A stretch of 42,436 nt of DNA, taken from NCBI GenBank assembly GCA_016758965.1, contig JAEPRB010000305.1:1-42436 (forward strand). The letters run 5' to 3'. The notes beneath the pieces were generated by a model. It was not told where the DNA came from and did no database searches. It was given only the letters and a program-made list of their open reading frames with translations. Both the position numbers and the translations under genes were made by a program. Below, piece after piece: positions 1-11,002 of this stretch. Every line of letters begins with the position of its first letter. Position 1 is the stretch's first letter. The DNA comes from Circinella minor. Its lineage: Eukaryota > Mucoromycota > Mucoromycetes > Mucorales > Lichtheimiaceae.

Positions 1-120
1 TAGACCATTTATAGGCAAGCCAAAAGAGGGAAATACATATATTATAAAAAAAAAGTGTTAATAGATAACAGTTCATATCCAAAAATAATATATACGTAGT
101 ATAAAAGTAAGTTAGTTTAC

Positions 121-1731
121 TTTTCTCCGGACATGTAGATGTTGCAAAAATAAAGTAATACATCATGGCGCCCACAAACAGAACCAAATAGCCCTGTTTC
201 ATGGAATTTGTGTAGCTTTTTTAAGGTAATAGCTTGGCTAGCAGCTTTAAAATCACTCAAACACTCAGTAGTGTCCTCACTATTTGGTTTAAAGCTATTG
301 TTGTCATATTTAGCTAAGAGCTTTTCAGGTTCAAAAAAGAGACCAGGTTCTGCCTTAACTGTATCTTTTTCGTTCGCTTTACGTCGTCGAAGTTGCATAT
401 TACCATCCAAGGCGACAAACATTTTGTCCTATTGAACAATGTGTATATTTAGAGAATTGAAATAAATAACAGAATTATGTATAATACAGATACCAGAAAT
501 ATTATAAGCTGTTATCAATTTCTGAATATCAGCATACCTTTGGACAAGCAGGACATCCATCTTCTTTTATTAAGGTTGGATCTTCTAACTCTTTAGCCAA
601 TTCACTTTCAATTCTTCTTTGCATTTCTAGGTACGGGTAATAAGCATTTCCAAGTGATTTGCGAATACGATCGACATTCTTACAAATATAGAATACGCAT
701 ACACATAAAATAATAAAAAGTGGATGTGTGAAAAGATATTATACAGCATAAGTACAGTATGTGGTGTTATTATAAAACTGCAGGAACTTTTTTAATATTT
801 TATTTGACGGTCAGATGCTATTTGAAATATATTTACCTGCTATTTGTGTGCAGTAGCAGACGCAGCTGCAAAAGCTTGAACTGCCAAATAACCTTCAGCT
901 TGTAAAAGCGCGAAAAATTCGAGAAAAGTAAAATGAAAAGCTGTTACTGGAAGTTTTGGTGAAGCAGGGAAAAGATTATGACGGACAAGAGTTAATGCAT
1001 CCTTTCGACAATCACAAAAGTTGATTTTCGTGTTATGTATTCCTATATCCATTATCCAATAGCAAATGATAAGAAACTTATAGCATTTTTTTTATAATAG
1101 CTAGTAAACAATAGACTGACCTGTTAAGTATACACATAGCACTTCTTTAGTTCGAGTTGTGACACAATCGCAACTATCACCAAACAGAGTTGTTTCACTA
1201 TAGCTAGGCTTTCCATGGTAACCGATGTTGGTCACATATTCTATTACAATTTCATCAAGAATACTTTTCCATGATTCATCGAGTTTCTTAAGCCTTTGTT
1301 GATGTTCTTCCTTGGAATTTTTAGCTGCAGCATTACGCAAAGAATACCTGCCAAAATGATTATTGATATTATTTTCCATGGCATTACTATTACTACCGAC
1401 ATCATCATCATCATACTCTTGACTATGGCTACTATTTTGACTACGTTTTGAGGTATTCGCTTTAATTTATGTAGCAAACAAATGTTAATACATATGCTGA
1501 AAACAAGAACAAAACTCATCAAAGAACTTTTAACTATTACATACCAGCAATACGATCCAAATGGGAAGGCTCATCTTCAAGTGGCCTAGCTGAAACATAA
1601 CGTGATTGTGGGATTACCTGACCTCTACTCATGACATATGATCCAAAAACTTCCTCAATATAGCGTTCACCTCTGCGCAGAGACCGTTTGAATTTTTTCT
1701 TCAATCGTCTGTTTTCACTTGGCGAGTACAT
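121..1731 (-). pseudogene. KDZ-family transposase (5' part), continues off the left edge
   Basis: Five minus-strand exons fit: 1731-1545, 1459-1121, 1042-837, 678-538 and 428-121, all with GT/AG borders and compatible phases. The first exon is basic (RRLKKKFKRSLRRGERY). Next comes ESWKSILDEIVIEYV, then a Cys cluster (CDCV, then FCDCRKDAL) followed by LFPASPKLPVTAF and LEFFALLQAEGYLAVQAF. This is the CxC-type region found before KDZ (Kyakuja-Dileera-Zisupton) catalytic domains. Exon 5 has GCPACPK then MFVALDGNMQLRRRK, the expected first catalytic Asp region, and later GLFGSVCGRHD. The protein would cut and paste its own element. The rest of the catalytic domain lies beyond position 1. A TAG at 840-842 interrupts the frame one codon before the exon 3 donor, so this copy is probably dead. 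The family call is firm; the exact exon ends are inferred. Confidence 0.82.
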
Positions 1732-2125
1732 TATGAAATGTTGTTAAGAAAGGATATGATAATATTGAGAACAATATATTTTTGAAAAAAAGACAGTATT
1801 TATATAAAGACAGTAATGATATAGATATATAACTACATGTGCATAAACAATAAAATTTAATATTTCATCAAAGGTAAGGAGGTATATGAATGGTTACATT
1901 GATTATAATTTTAATCAAAAGATCTGTATTTATTATATTAATTTCTATATAAGCAGTCAATAACCCCTAAAGTATAATGAAAACTCCACAATTATTCTAT
2001 TTGTCTCCTCACTATAATCGATATACGCTTGTAAAAAGATAGTCAAATGTACATCATAATGATTAATTAATATTTCAATCCTCCGCTGACTATCATCAAT
2101 CGTTTGTTGACCATTAATAATACTA
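1732..2125. other. spacer between the KDZ transposase and its companion gene
   Basis: AT-rich sequence with no credible ORF. It must hold the promoter of the KDZ gene and the 3' end of the upstream same-strand gene. No specific motif is visible. Confidence 0.5.
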
Positions 2126-3403
2126 TTAGTTTACAATTTTGGCGAATTTAACTTTTTTTTGGTTAAGAGATGATGCTAGCCGCCTTTTCATTACCGAGCC
2201 CATTTCACTTGGATTTTTAGCAACATCATACTCAAAATCAAAACCAATCATATCGAATCCAGCCTCCTCATATCGATATCTCCATCCATCTTCAGTTAAA
2301 CCATCCCTTTTAAATCGGGACCACGGAAATGTTTTAAGATCGCGTCCAGATGCTTCATCTAAATCGAAATTAATACAGTCCCAAAAACATTCCATATATA
2401 AATAATATATCTTGTCATACTAGATATCAATATTCTGGTATTAACATCATACAAAGAGAAACACTTACTATACATTCCACGAATGGTTGTTGACAACGTA
2501 TGCTTTACTGTTGTTGTCGATCGGGTTAAAGCGAACTGCTTCGTCTCTAGTGATACAATAGAAAAACACAATTAACATCAAGTCTGTCTTGAGATATCTT
2601 CGACTTCGTTGATAAAAGATGTATCATAAATTAATACCTTCATTGGTGGGACCAACAGCTAATAAATTAAGGTTTCCTATTAGTGTACCATTTATTTCAC
2701 AGGTGATATAACTATGATACTGTTTTTTTAATTACCTTTCACCCTATTAAAAAAGGCCTGGTCACCTCCTAGCGCTCTTAGCGCCTTGGATGCCTTCTCT
2801 ATAATGCGTATAAATATCAAAAAGAACACGACTGTTATAAATCCATTCCATTACTCACCGGAATTTGACATTAGGCCTGTGTAGTGCCAATCAAACTCGT
2901 TGTCAGATGCCAAAAGAACACCGATATCCCATCCTAGATGCATCTTTGCTCTCGTTAAGATGGAATATAATTCTCTTCTATACATCTTAGCAACCTTTTC
3001 CCTATTTTTAAAATCATTAGTTGATAAAGGTGTTTTTCGAATAGTCGACAACTCCTGTATAGTTTCGTTAAGCTCAGATTTTTTTTTCGCGTCAAACTTG
3101 TTAAAAGCAGCACTAAGTTCAGCCATAGTTGGCGCGTTTTCGTCCTCACAATCAACTAAGGTTCTCCACTCTATACAAAAACTAATTCAATCTTTGGTCG
3201 TACCTTAATTAACAAATTAAAATAGACTACTTACCTTTTCCAACCTCATTGTCCTGAAAAACAAGATGGAGGAAAGCATTCCATTGACAAAGTTTACGTG
3301 TCCCTTTGAAATGGGAAAGCGAGGTACTTGAGTTGTTTAATGACATTGTGGGGGGAGTGAAATCTAAAGAAGAAAAAGTAGGAAGTGCAGATTGGCTTGA
3401 CAT
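2126..3403 (-). CDS. multi-exon hypothetical protein next to the KDZ transposase
   Basis: Five exons join in phase on the minus strand: 3403-3235, 3170-2859, 2798-2736, 2676-2638 and 2546-2469. A last exon ends at the stop at 2126-2128. The start is MSSQSALPTFSSLD; an in-frame ATG at 3445 is also possible. The first coding segment has RKLCQWNAFLHLVFQDNE, faintly like the first helix of an HMG box. The second is helical and charged (AELSAAFNKFDAKKKSELNE, MYRRELYSILTRAKMHLGW). The last contains ECFWDCINFDLDEASG and a basic tail. It lies on the same strand just upstream of the KDZ gene and so is probably the second gene of that element. The exon 5 to exon 6 junction does not fit in phase with any visible AG, so either the model or the gene is damaged there. 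Function unknown. Confidence 0.6.
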
Positions 3404-3445
3404 GTTGAAATTTACAATGATAACTGACCTTATTCGTGAACACAT

Positions 3446-3796
3446 ATTTATATCTTTTTGTATGGTTTGTATGGAAAAAAGGCTAGGTGCAGCTCAGGTC
3501 AACCATGCATAAATGAAATTGCGTTCCTAGCGCTGCAGCGTGACGCTGTGACGGATTCAAAGCCAACACTGGGAATATCATAAAGGGGATTATTTAAACA
3601 AAACAGGAAAAAATTTTGGGGGTATGAGGTGAATATGCAAGATATATTCGGAGTTTAAATTATGTCTGGTAAACTATATTTTAACCTTCTTATGCTGTGA
3701 GTTTATTTGCAAAAACTGTGTACCTGCCTTTTTTAATTCTTATCACTTTTTTTTAAAAAAAAAACACACTTTTACATTTACTTTACTGAAATAATC
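3446..3796. other. junction between the KDZ element and the Crypton gene
   Basis: No gene. The right end of the KDZ element must lie here, but no terminal repeat can be identified because the other end is outside the window. Near 3745-3770 a T-rich then A-rich stretch directly precedes the Crypton start codon and may be its promoter. Confidence 0.45.
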
Positions 3797-3990
3797 ATGG
3801 GTGGTTCTAGAAGCGGTCGAAGACAAATTAATGGTACTCCTGCACAGAATCGGGAAAGAAACAGAGATATTAAACTGAATGAGTTGTCTCTTAATAATTC
3901 TGCTGTAGCAGATATATTATCGAAAATGACGAGGATGCAGCTTATCACGTAAAGAAAACTGAAATCTAAATCCCTGGTATATTAGGGTTT

Positions 3991-4210
3991 CACTGGTTCT
4001 GTGGATTTCAGGTGATAATAGACCAAATACCCAAAATGCACAGAACCAGAATCCACAGGTGATAACAGATGGAAACAGATGCAAAAATAATATCACAGAT
4101 ATTCACGTAAATTTACAAACCAATGGCAACAAGAAAATACAGCGGATCATCGAAGATTACAGATGTAACCAGATTATAACATCGATTTACAGAATACCAA
4201 ATTCTCAAAT
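3991..4210. repeat. left terminal and subterminal region of element A
   Basis: It begins with CACTGGTTCTGTGGATTTC. An inverted copy of CAGAACCAG and a second GGTGATAA copy follow within about 75 bp, so the end can fold. ATAACAGATGGAAACAGAT near 4062 is one unit of the motif that makes up the 20-bp array at the other end. CACAGATATTCAC follows at 4094-4106. These are likely transposase or accessory protein binding sites, by analogy with CACTA subterminal repeats. Confidence 0.65.
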
Positions 4211-4300
4211 AACAGTAGTATATTTTTGTAGTATGCACAAAAATGAAAAACCAACCAATATTTTATAGCCATGATATATAGTAATGCTTATTAGTTTTAT

Positions 4301-7300
4301 TCAAATTCTTTTTGTATTTCCTAAGGCTATAGTATCCTTCAACATATCTTTATAAACATAATAAAACCTATTTTGTTTTGTTGGCGATTGTAATACTCCC
4401 ACTGGACATACGATTTCTGATGCTTCACAAACATACAAACGGTTCGTCGAACCATGTCCAATAGCACCAAATGGATATCCGTAGCTTGTCTTTTCCATTT
4501 TTTGATTGAGGTTTACCAAACAGAGAATCCTTCTACAAGCTAAATTAGTAAAATAATGTTAGTAAAATGTTATAAAGTTGTGATGAAGCAAAAAGTCTAT
4601 TAAATGATAGATATCACTTCCCCATATACTGATGTCCAAAAAAAAGAAGTGCTTCCCCAAAAAAAGTTCTTGGTTCACTGTTCTCTTCGCTTGCTAAACC
4701 TCCATATGCATTCTTATCAACGGGTAATTTAAGCTTCATGAATGTCCCATGTTTTTCAGCTCCAAGTGGCAGCTTACAGTCATAGGTAATGTTGTTCATA
4801 TTTAAACGTCTGCCGATATGGATACTCTTTTTTAATACTGGCAGTGAACTTGCTTGGACTTTTTGTACACGAGCCCAATAGTTGCGAAGGTAATGTACCA
4901 GATTGTATTGACCTACAAAACCATCAGTGGTTGTTTCAGTTAGGTGAGGTCCCCACAGCTCTGGTTGGTTAATTGTTGGGTCATCGTAAAAAATAGCTTG
5001 GGATCTAGTTGGTACTTTATTAGCCTCGTCCATATTAAAATTAAAAAGATCTTGATTGCTCGTTCTACTCTGGAATCGACTTGCCGCCACCATTTTTAAC
5101 TGGTTTCCTGCATTCACTCCTGGTTCCTTCGTTGATTTTATCATTTTGTCGAACAAACCCACTGAACGTTCCATACATCGAGCTCCAATGCCTCGTAAGG
5201 GGCCATATAATCGTATAACATGTGGTACATGATGAAGATAATGTAAACAAACGGTTTGAAGGTTTTTGGGGATATTTTCAGCTGCATAAGTGTGCCACTC
5301 TTTAATGGCGCTAATGCAAACAATTTAGTTATTCGTATATCTTATCATTACTAGAACCACCTATGATATACCATATTTACTTACTCTGTGATAGATCCAA
5401 TATCAGTTTCAGTAATCTTTCATGACAATGACAATGAGCACACTTTGACAAGAGAGACAAGGGCAGATTTAGCACCGTTTGGACATTGAGTTGCTTCAAG
5501 CTGGTCAATAACGATGGTCGGAATTACATATTGTAGTAGAGTAATAAAATCAACAGCTTTGGAATCTTTGGTCGTGAAAATGACGTCTAGATTAAGTAGT
5601 ATGTTGAAAATAATTATATATAAATAAAGAACATTAAAATAGAAGCCTAGATAACACAGACATATGCATTATATACCTTTGATTGCACCTTCAAACGTTC
5701 CTGGCCATGTCAATTGTGATTTTTTGATTCCAGTACTGACAGCAGCTTGTTGTGTTTTGTTCAGTAGATAGGGAGCTTGTAAGATTGGATTGGTAAGCCA
5801 TGCAAAGACACTAGGACCAATGTTACACCTATAAAGATGCATTTCGTCACAACCGAAAAAAAAAGCTCCAGATCCTATGAAAGATTGTAACGCTGAAAAC
5901 GGACTTGCTGACTTTATATTATGATCCTAATAAGAAGCAAATATTAGTTTGGTAATCTATTAAAAAAAAGGGAGAGAAAGAGAAAAAAAAAGAAAAAGAA
6001 TATAGAAAAGAAATAAACACTTTATCTCCATTCTTGAAACTATCTTCACAATGTAATGTGCTTTCTTCTGCACCAGGAAAATACATCCCGTATCCACAGC
6101 GGGTATTACTACTTTTTTCACGATGACTTCTTGAGTGGGCACTTTCGAGATGTTGGCCACGGATCAAACACATACGACATCCTGTATATAATATAATCTC
6201 CTCTTAATATGATTCCTTAATTGTGTAAACTTTTAATAAACCCAAGCAACTATATTTTACCATAATAAGACATATGCCCCCCATGATGACATAAGCTAGC
6301 GCAACCGGGAATATCCCCCGTTGCCATGACCAAATTTACTGTGTAGTGCCGTTCAATTCCATCGTCACAAAGTACATTAATACCAGCACTCTCCAGTTGC
6401 TTCATTTCTTCTATCAAAGGCGCCAAAAATGAGTCCAAGTTTTCATTGCGGGATGTCGTTGGAATAATAGCTGCTTGCAGCATATTTTTATTTTTATACC
6501 TAAATAAAAAAAATACAAATACAATAAATGATTTTATCATAGCACCTAATGTTGTAATAAAGAAAAATAATACTTACACCATATCATCTGGAAGATTCAT
6601 TACTACTAAATGAACTATTGTCATTGATACAAGGCTGTGAATAAAAGGACGGAATCCATCGACATATAGAACGCAAACAAGATCTTTATCTCCCCAGTTC
6701 TTCTCCTTGACAACTGCACCATCAAAAATATTACAAAGGGCATCAGAGGAGGTAGCTTTGTTCCGTAATAATTGTCTTGTTGGTGAGTGAGCAATAAAAG
6801 TCGCTATTTGGTCGGATATAGGCAGATACAACATCGTGACAAATGCTTTTTTCGTGTCATTTTCATTTGTAATAGACTTGTATCTTGGGAGTTTGCAATC
6901 GTTGTTTGGGCAGCATGTCAGTTCATTCGTCATATACAAGTAGCAGCCTTTTCTGCAAATGTCATAAATCCGAGGTTTCACTGGATAAATCGAATCAAGC
7001 ATGTTTTCAGTTCTGTATTGACTAAATATTTGGTAAAAATACACACTGGTTGAAACTTTTGTTATGTATTAGTATCAAATAGAGATTGTTTCCAAACAAT
7101 AAGAAAACTTTACCATTTTCATCGCCAGTTATAACTGTGATGAGATCATTTTCCCATGCTACCAATTCCGCGTAACATGCATCTGAGATATGGAAGCGGT
7201 TGATAATTTGTAGTAGTTGTAGGCTGAGTAATTCATTTGGAGATAGTCTTCGGTTGGATATTTCCTTCATGTCAAAAAAATTACTTGGCTCGCGCATAGG

Positions 7301-7717
7301 TTGTATTAGTGCTGTGACATCTGTTCCTTTGCTCGTATTCAAGTTGGGTCTGTCAATTGCTTCATCCTCTGGACCTTCCCCAGCTCTGTCATTATCGTTC
7401 TCCAATGGGCAAATATATGGGAGAGGGTCATCATAATTGTCAAAATCCTTATAAAAATCATATTCAGAGGCATGTTGATTATCAGCAATAGATGTGTCAG
7501 AGATAAGGGGTAGTACAGGTGTTGAAGAAGAAGCTATTGATAATTGTGGTGCTTGTGAATGTATTGGTGCAGGTTGACTTGATGACGCTGCGGCTGAATG
7601 AGTAAGTTTTAAACGTTTCGCTACTGGTTCTACATAACGTTTATTATAGCATTCTCGTTTATGCTCAGTGAATTGTCGTTTAGTAGGACACAGATTACAA
7701 TAGGGACATTGTGGCAT
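4301..7717 (-). pseudogene. Tnp2-like (CACTA) transposase of element A, one in-frame stop
   Basis: Eight minus-strand exons join in phase: 7717-7114, 7055-6578, 6499-6261, 6181-6021, 5926-5677, 5586-5385, 5310-4618 and 4532-4301. I start at the ATG giving MPQCPYCNLCPTKRQFTEHK, a C2H2-like finger (C..C...H...C). An acidic linker follows, then a Tnp2-type core: YDICRKGCYLY with CCPNNDCKLPRY, YVDGFRPF (first Asp), TGDIPGCASL (second Asp) followed by YYG-CRMC, and CDEMHLY (third acidic). Next is VCLHYLHHVPHVIRLYGP, as in the DUF4218-like region after Tnp2. The C-terminus RLYVCEASEIV matches element B. Product: transposase cutting at CACTG ends in the nucleus. The only break is TGA at 5420-5422, and the gene is otherwise complete. 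Five introns share position and phase with element B. Confidence 0.85.
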
Positions 7718-7844
7718 GATAGATGACACACGAAAGAAAGGTGTTATGCTGAAACACTTAACACCTCCTTACAATTTAAAACCCGAAAACAACAACAAAA
7801 GGCGTAAAAAAGGGGGTGAGCTTTTTTTCACTCACCGCAGCATA
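7718..7844. promoter_or_regulatory. divergent promoter of element A
   Basis: The 127 bp between the two head-to-head start codons contain two perfect small inverted repeats: GGTGTTA 7740-7746 with TAACACC 7759-7765, and GGTGAG 7815-7820 with CTCACC 7831-7836. An AT-rich TTTAAAA stretch lies between them. Shared control of both genes, or self-regulation by an element protein, is inferred. Confidence 0.6.
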
Positions 7845-9457
7845 ATGTCACAAAGAAGAAAAACCACAACTACTGGTACAAGTCAACAAGACATACAAGA
7901 ATTAAGACGCCAAATCATCAATATAGCAGATGACCAAAATGTGTTGTATGACGCGCAGAATGATTTGGCAGAAATGGTCTCCAATCTAGAGGAAGAAGTG
8001 AAAAAAAGAATGGACGAGATACTTTTAGCTGTGTCGAACCTAAAAGAATCATTAGCGCCTACGTTATTGTCAAGAGCACTATCAAACACAAGTCAATCTT
8101 CTTTGCAAAATCCAGACACACTATTTTCAGAAGCATCAGCAACGTCAGCCGCTTCACTCTTTGCAAGACGCCAAACTTATACTGAAAATGTCATACCAGC
8201 ACCAAGGAAAACGGCTATTTCCAAAGGAAAAAGGGCTCTCGTAAGAGATAAAATTATGAAGGAGCATGTTATTGATAAAGTAATCAAAAGTGGACAAAAC
8301 CGTGATCTATCGGATGCTCAATGTGAAGCAATATATAACACAATGGTGGGTAAGCGGAAGGTTGCCTTGGACGCGTTAGCGAAAAGACTTTTGTAAAAAA
8401 TGGCAGCTGAAGCAGAAGGAGCTGGTATCGATTTATCACAAGCAAAAATCTATTGGGGGGCTATAGATGATAGTGAAAAGAGCATTGCCATCCATTCTTT
8501 TTCAAAATCGGTTTCAGAAAGATGCTTTTACGATTTATATTTGTGTGAGGATAATTGGGCTGCCGTGCATATGCTGTGCGAGGGATGGAATAACAGAAAA
8601 GGGATGCTGGTACCAAGGAAGTAAGTTATAATGGTATAATTGCTCAAGGTTGGTATATATTAACTTTTTTAAAAAATCTTTATTAATTAAGTATGCTGGA
8701 TGATCTTATAACGGAAAGGTAAGGAATGAGCTGCTAACAGTTGGATGTACATAAAAGCACGTTATGCATGACTGACTTGTCTAAATGTAGTGAAATTCAA
8801 CCAAATTCATCCGCTCCAGAAGCTCAGTTAAGTTCGCTTGCTCCGGATGTCGATTCTACATCAGTTGAACAAAGGTATGTAATAGTTTAAAGGAAATGTA
8901 AACTGCGGAATACATATAATAACAGCTTGGTCATAATCTTTATATTTAGCGAAACGAATTCATCAGCTTCAAAAGACACCTGTCAAACTCTTTTGGATAG
9001 GTAACAAACGATGTCCAATTCCATGAGAATAAATAACATTAAATGCTAATTTATTATTCTTTAAAAAACGTTTGCCTGATATTCCACAGAATACGATAGC
9101 AAGAGCTTTGTTACAAAGGTAATAAGTAATAATTTGCAACTTGGAATCAAACTACTAGATAAAATCAAAATTGTGATTAGTTTAAATGCGTTTTCTATTA
9201 TTTTTTTTAACAACTAGCATACTTGAGAATGAGACAACAAGCACAGATCCATCGACAAGAAACAGAACGTAAGGGAGTTAAACAAATGAGTGCTTGTGAA
9301 TGTAGAATGGAAAAGGTTTGGCTAATCGTTAATCATATCTTACTAGAAGCATTTTGGATCATGAAAGTTGTCATAATAGCTTGGAAGACCATATGAGGTT
9401 CTAGGTGTTTGCAGATAAAGAATATGAAGATACATTTTTCTTTCTTTATAACTCTAC

Positions 9458-9488
<31 letters not shown>

Positions 9489-9625
9489 TTTTTTTTGGTT
9501 TGATTGATGTATTATCATTATTATTGATAATAATCTCTGTTGAGCATTTGGTGTGTGTATTCCTTTTTCTTTTTCTTTTTAGGAATTAGTTCAACGCTAT
9601 CATTGTTATACGAATTTTGTTTATT
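7845..9625 (+). pseudogene. CACTA accessory protein of element A (coiled coil plus C-W-H-W motif)
   Basis: The ATG at 7845 gives MSQRRKTTTTGTSQQDIQE. Residues about 15-80 are heptad-like (LYDAQNDLAEMVSNLEEEVK). A Ser-rich linker and a basic helical stretch (KGKRALVRDKIMKEHVIDK) follow. A single TAA at 8394-8396 breaks the frame, then the same frame continues with YWGAIDDSEKSIAIHSFS and CEDNWAAVHMLCEGWNNRK. That signature is shared with the accessory protein of element B. Exon 1 ends at 8620. Small exons follow at 8692-8718, 8791-8874, 8950-9000, 9068-9118 (acceptor apparently AA instead of AG), 9218-9268 and 9347-9397, all phase 2. The 3' end is uncertain; a possible last exon ends near 9625, with AATAAA near 9645. 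The protein may bind the element ends or partner the transposase, like plant TnpA. That role is inference. Confidence 0.68.
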
Positions 9626-9732
9626 GATATGTTATATTTTTAAGAAATAAAACTTACATTAGCTTTAAACGAGATAAGAAAACATGTATTATGTTCGAAT
9701 TTTTTTTTTAATAATATGATGGATTAGTAACA
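9398..9732. other. 3' end of the accessory gene and an (AT)n run
   Basis: An (AT)n microsatellite lies at about 9461-9486. A pyrimidine-rich tract ending TTTTTAG at 9573-9581 could be a last acceptor. AATAAA follows near 9645. No other gene is visible. Confidence 0.5.
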
Positions 9733-10264
9733 TAAAATAACAGATATGAACAGAGAATAACAGATACGAACAGAGAATAACAGATATGAACAGAGAATAA
9801 CAGATATGAACAGAGAATAACAGATACGAACAGAGAATAACAGATACGAACAAAGAATAATAGATATGGACAGAGAATAACAGATATGAACAGAGGATAA
9901 CACGTATGAACATAAAATAACAGACATGAACATAAAATAACAGATATGAACATAAAATAACAGATATGAACATACGTAAAATAACAGATATGAACATAAA
10001 ATAACAGATATGAACATAAAATAACAGATATGAACATAAAATAACAGATATGAACATAAAATAGCAGACATGAACAGAGGATAACAGAGAATAACAGAGA
10101 GTAACGGATACGAGCATAAAATAACATTTATATATGAACATAAAATTACAGAGAATAACAGAGAATAACAGGAGACAATATATATGAACAGAAAGTAACG
10201 GATACAAACATAAAATAACATATCATATATGAGAAGAAAATAATAGATATGAACAGAGGATAAC
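9733..10264. repeat. 20-bp tandem array in the right end of element A
   Basis: About 26 degenerate copies of a 20-bp unit, AATAACAGATATGAACAGAG, lie head to tail. The last six bases vary (ACAGAG or ACATAA), and a few units are shortened towards the right. Because 20 is not a multiple of 3, three overlapping stop-free minus-strand frames appear; these are not genes. The unit matches the single ATAACAGAT copy in the left end of the element. Confidence 0.93.
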
Positions 10265-10475
10265 AAATCAAATACCTGTGAATACCTGTGAATATCTGTG
10301 AATATCTGTGAATCCTAGTTTTATCGATAACAGAAAAAAACCATATATCACAGACATTTACAGAACAGAGAAAAACCGATACGTAATCATAAAATAATTC
10401 TGTTAATCTCTGTTATCATAGGTTTTTTTCTGTTGATTTCTGTTCGGAACAGAAATCAACAGAGAAGAACTGGGG
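10265..10475. repeat. right terminal and subterminal region of element A
   Basis: Four copies of a 10-bp unit (AATACCTGTG or AATATCTGTG) at 10271-10310 are the inverse of CACAGATATTCAC in the left end. The last 60 bp hold a strong hairpin: TCTGTTGATTTCTGTTC pairs with GAACAGAAATCAACAGA. AGAACTGGGG ends the element. Confidence 0.65.
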
Positions 10476-10532
10476 TTCACATCTCAGTTTTTTTTACGTG
10501 TATAGAGATGCTAGAGATCGCGCTGCCCTTGA

Positions 10533-10535
10533 GAC
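10533..10535 (+). repeat. GAC target duplication, left of element B
   Basis: GAC directly before CACTG at 10536. The second copy is 15846-15848. Removing the element and one copy makes the Crypton exon continuous in frame. Confidence 0.92.
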
Positions 10536-11002
10536 CACTGTGGGAAATAAAGCGGTAAATAGTAGTGAAAACTTGTGAATCTTTTTTCAGGGTGAATTGA
10601 AAATATTCACTAATATTCACCTCTTTAAATTACTAATATCCATCTTATTTTTCATCCCGTTTTACATAGTATTCATCTGAAATAAACCAATTTTACCACT
10701 CTATATTAACCAAAATTCACCATATTTAATCCTTTTTAACCATATTAACACGCAAATATATATGTCCCATTTTATTTGATATTAATGAGATTTGTCATTT
10801 TGTTGATATAATTTGAATAAGAATTAAGTAAACAAATTAGAAGTATAGCAAAAAATTAAACATGGTGTAATCATAATTCAATCAATCTTGATAAACTATA
10901 TACAATAATAATCATAATACTGTTTACCATATTGGTATGCATTGTATTATATTATCATGATATTGCTTTTAACATGCACTCTAATCCTTACCTAATTGAC
11001 TA
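10536..11002. repeat. left TIR and subterminal repeats of element B
   Basis: After the TIR there are several copies of GTGAAT/ATTCAC (near 10575, 10593, 10607, 10613, 10671) and of AACCA/TTAACC-like words (10689-10745). No gene is present; the accessory gene ends at 11003. These words recur in the right end and are likely protein-binding sites. Confidence 0.7.

Larger units (their letters stand above)
3991..10475. mobile_element. CACTA-superfamily element A (Tnp2 plus accessory gene)
   Basis: The element lies in the first intron of the Crypton gene, between the donor at 3949 and the acceptor at 10504-10505. Proposed ends are CACTGGTTCT at 3991 and AGAACTGGGG ending at 10475. They match as imperfect inverted repeats (7 of 10), with a possible TT target duplication. 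The ends are better supported by their contents. The 13-mer CACAGATATTCAC at 4094-4106 recurs inverted at 10288-10300 and 10298-10310. Both termini carry hairpins, and both carry the motif ATAACAGAT. Inside are two divergent genes, the Tnp2 transposase (minus) and an accessory gene (plus). The exact last base at each side is uncertain. Confidence 0.72.

Noticed and set aside
7716..7844. Upstream in-frame ATG at 7716 for the element A accessory protein
   Set aside because: It would overlap the transposase start codon and add a segment encoded by the hairpin-bearing spacer; the ATG at 7845 starts the helical domain, as in element B.
9689..10266. Three overlapping minus-strand frames of 139-180 codons, rich in Cys/Tyr/Leu/Phe and looking membrane-like
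   Set aside because: They are the three readings of the 20-bp tandem array; a 20-bp unit gives a 20-residue repeat in each frame without stops. No start context or domain.
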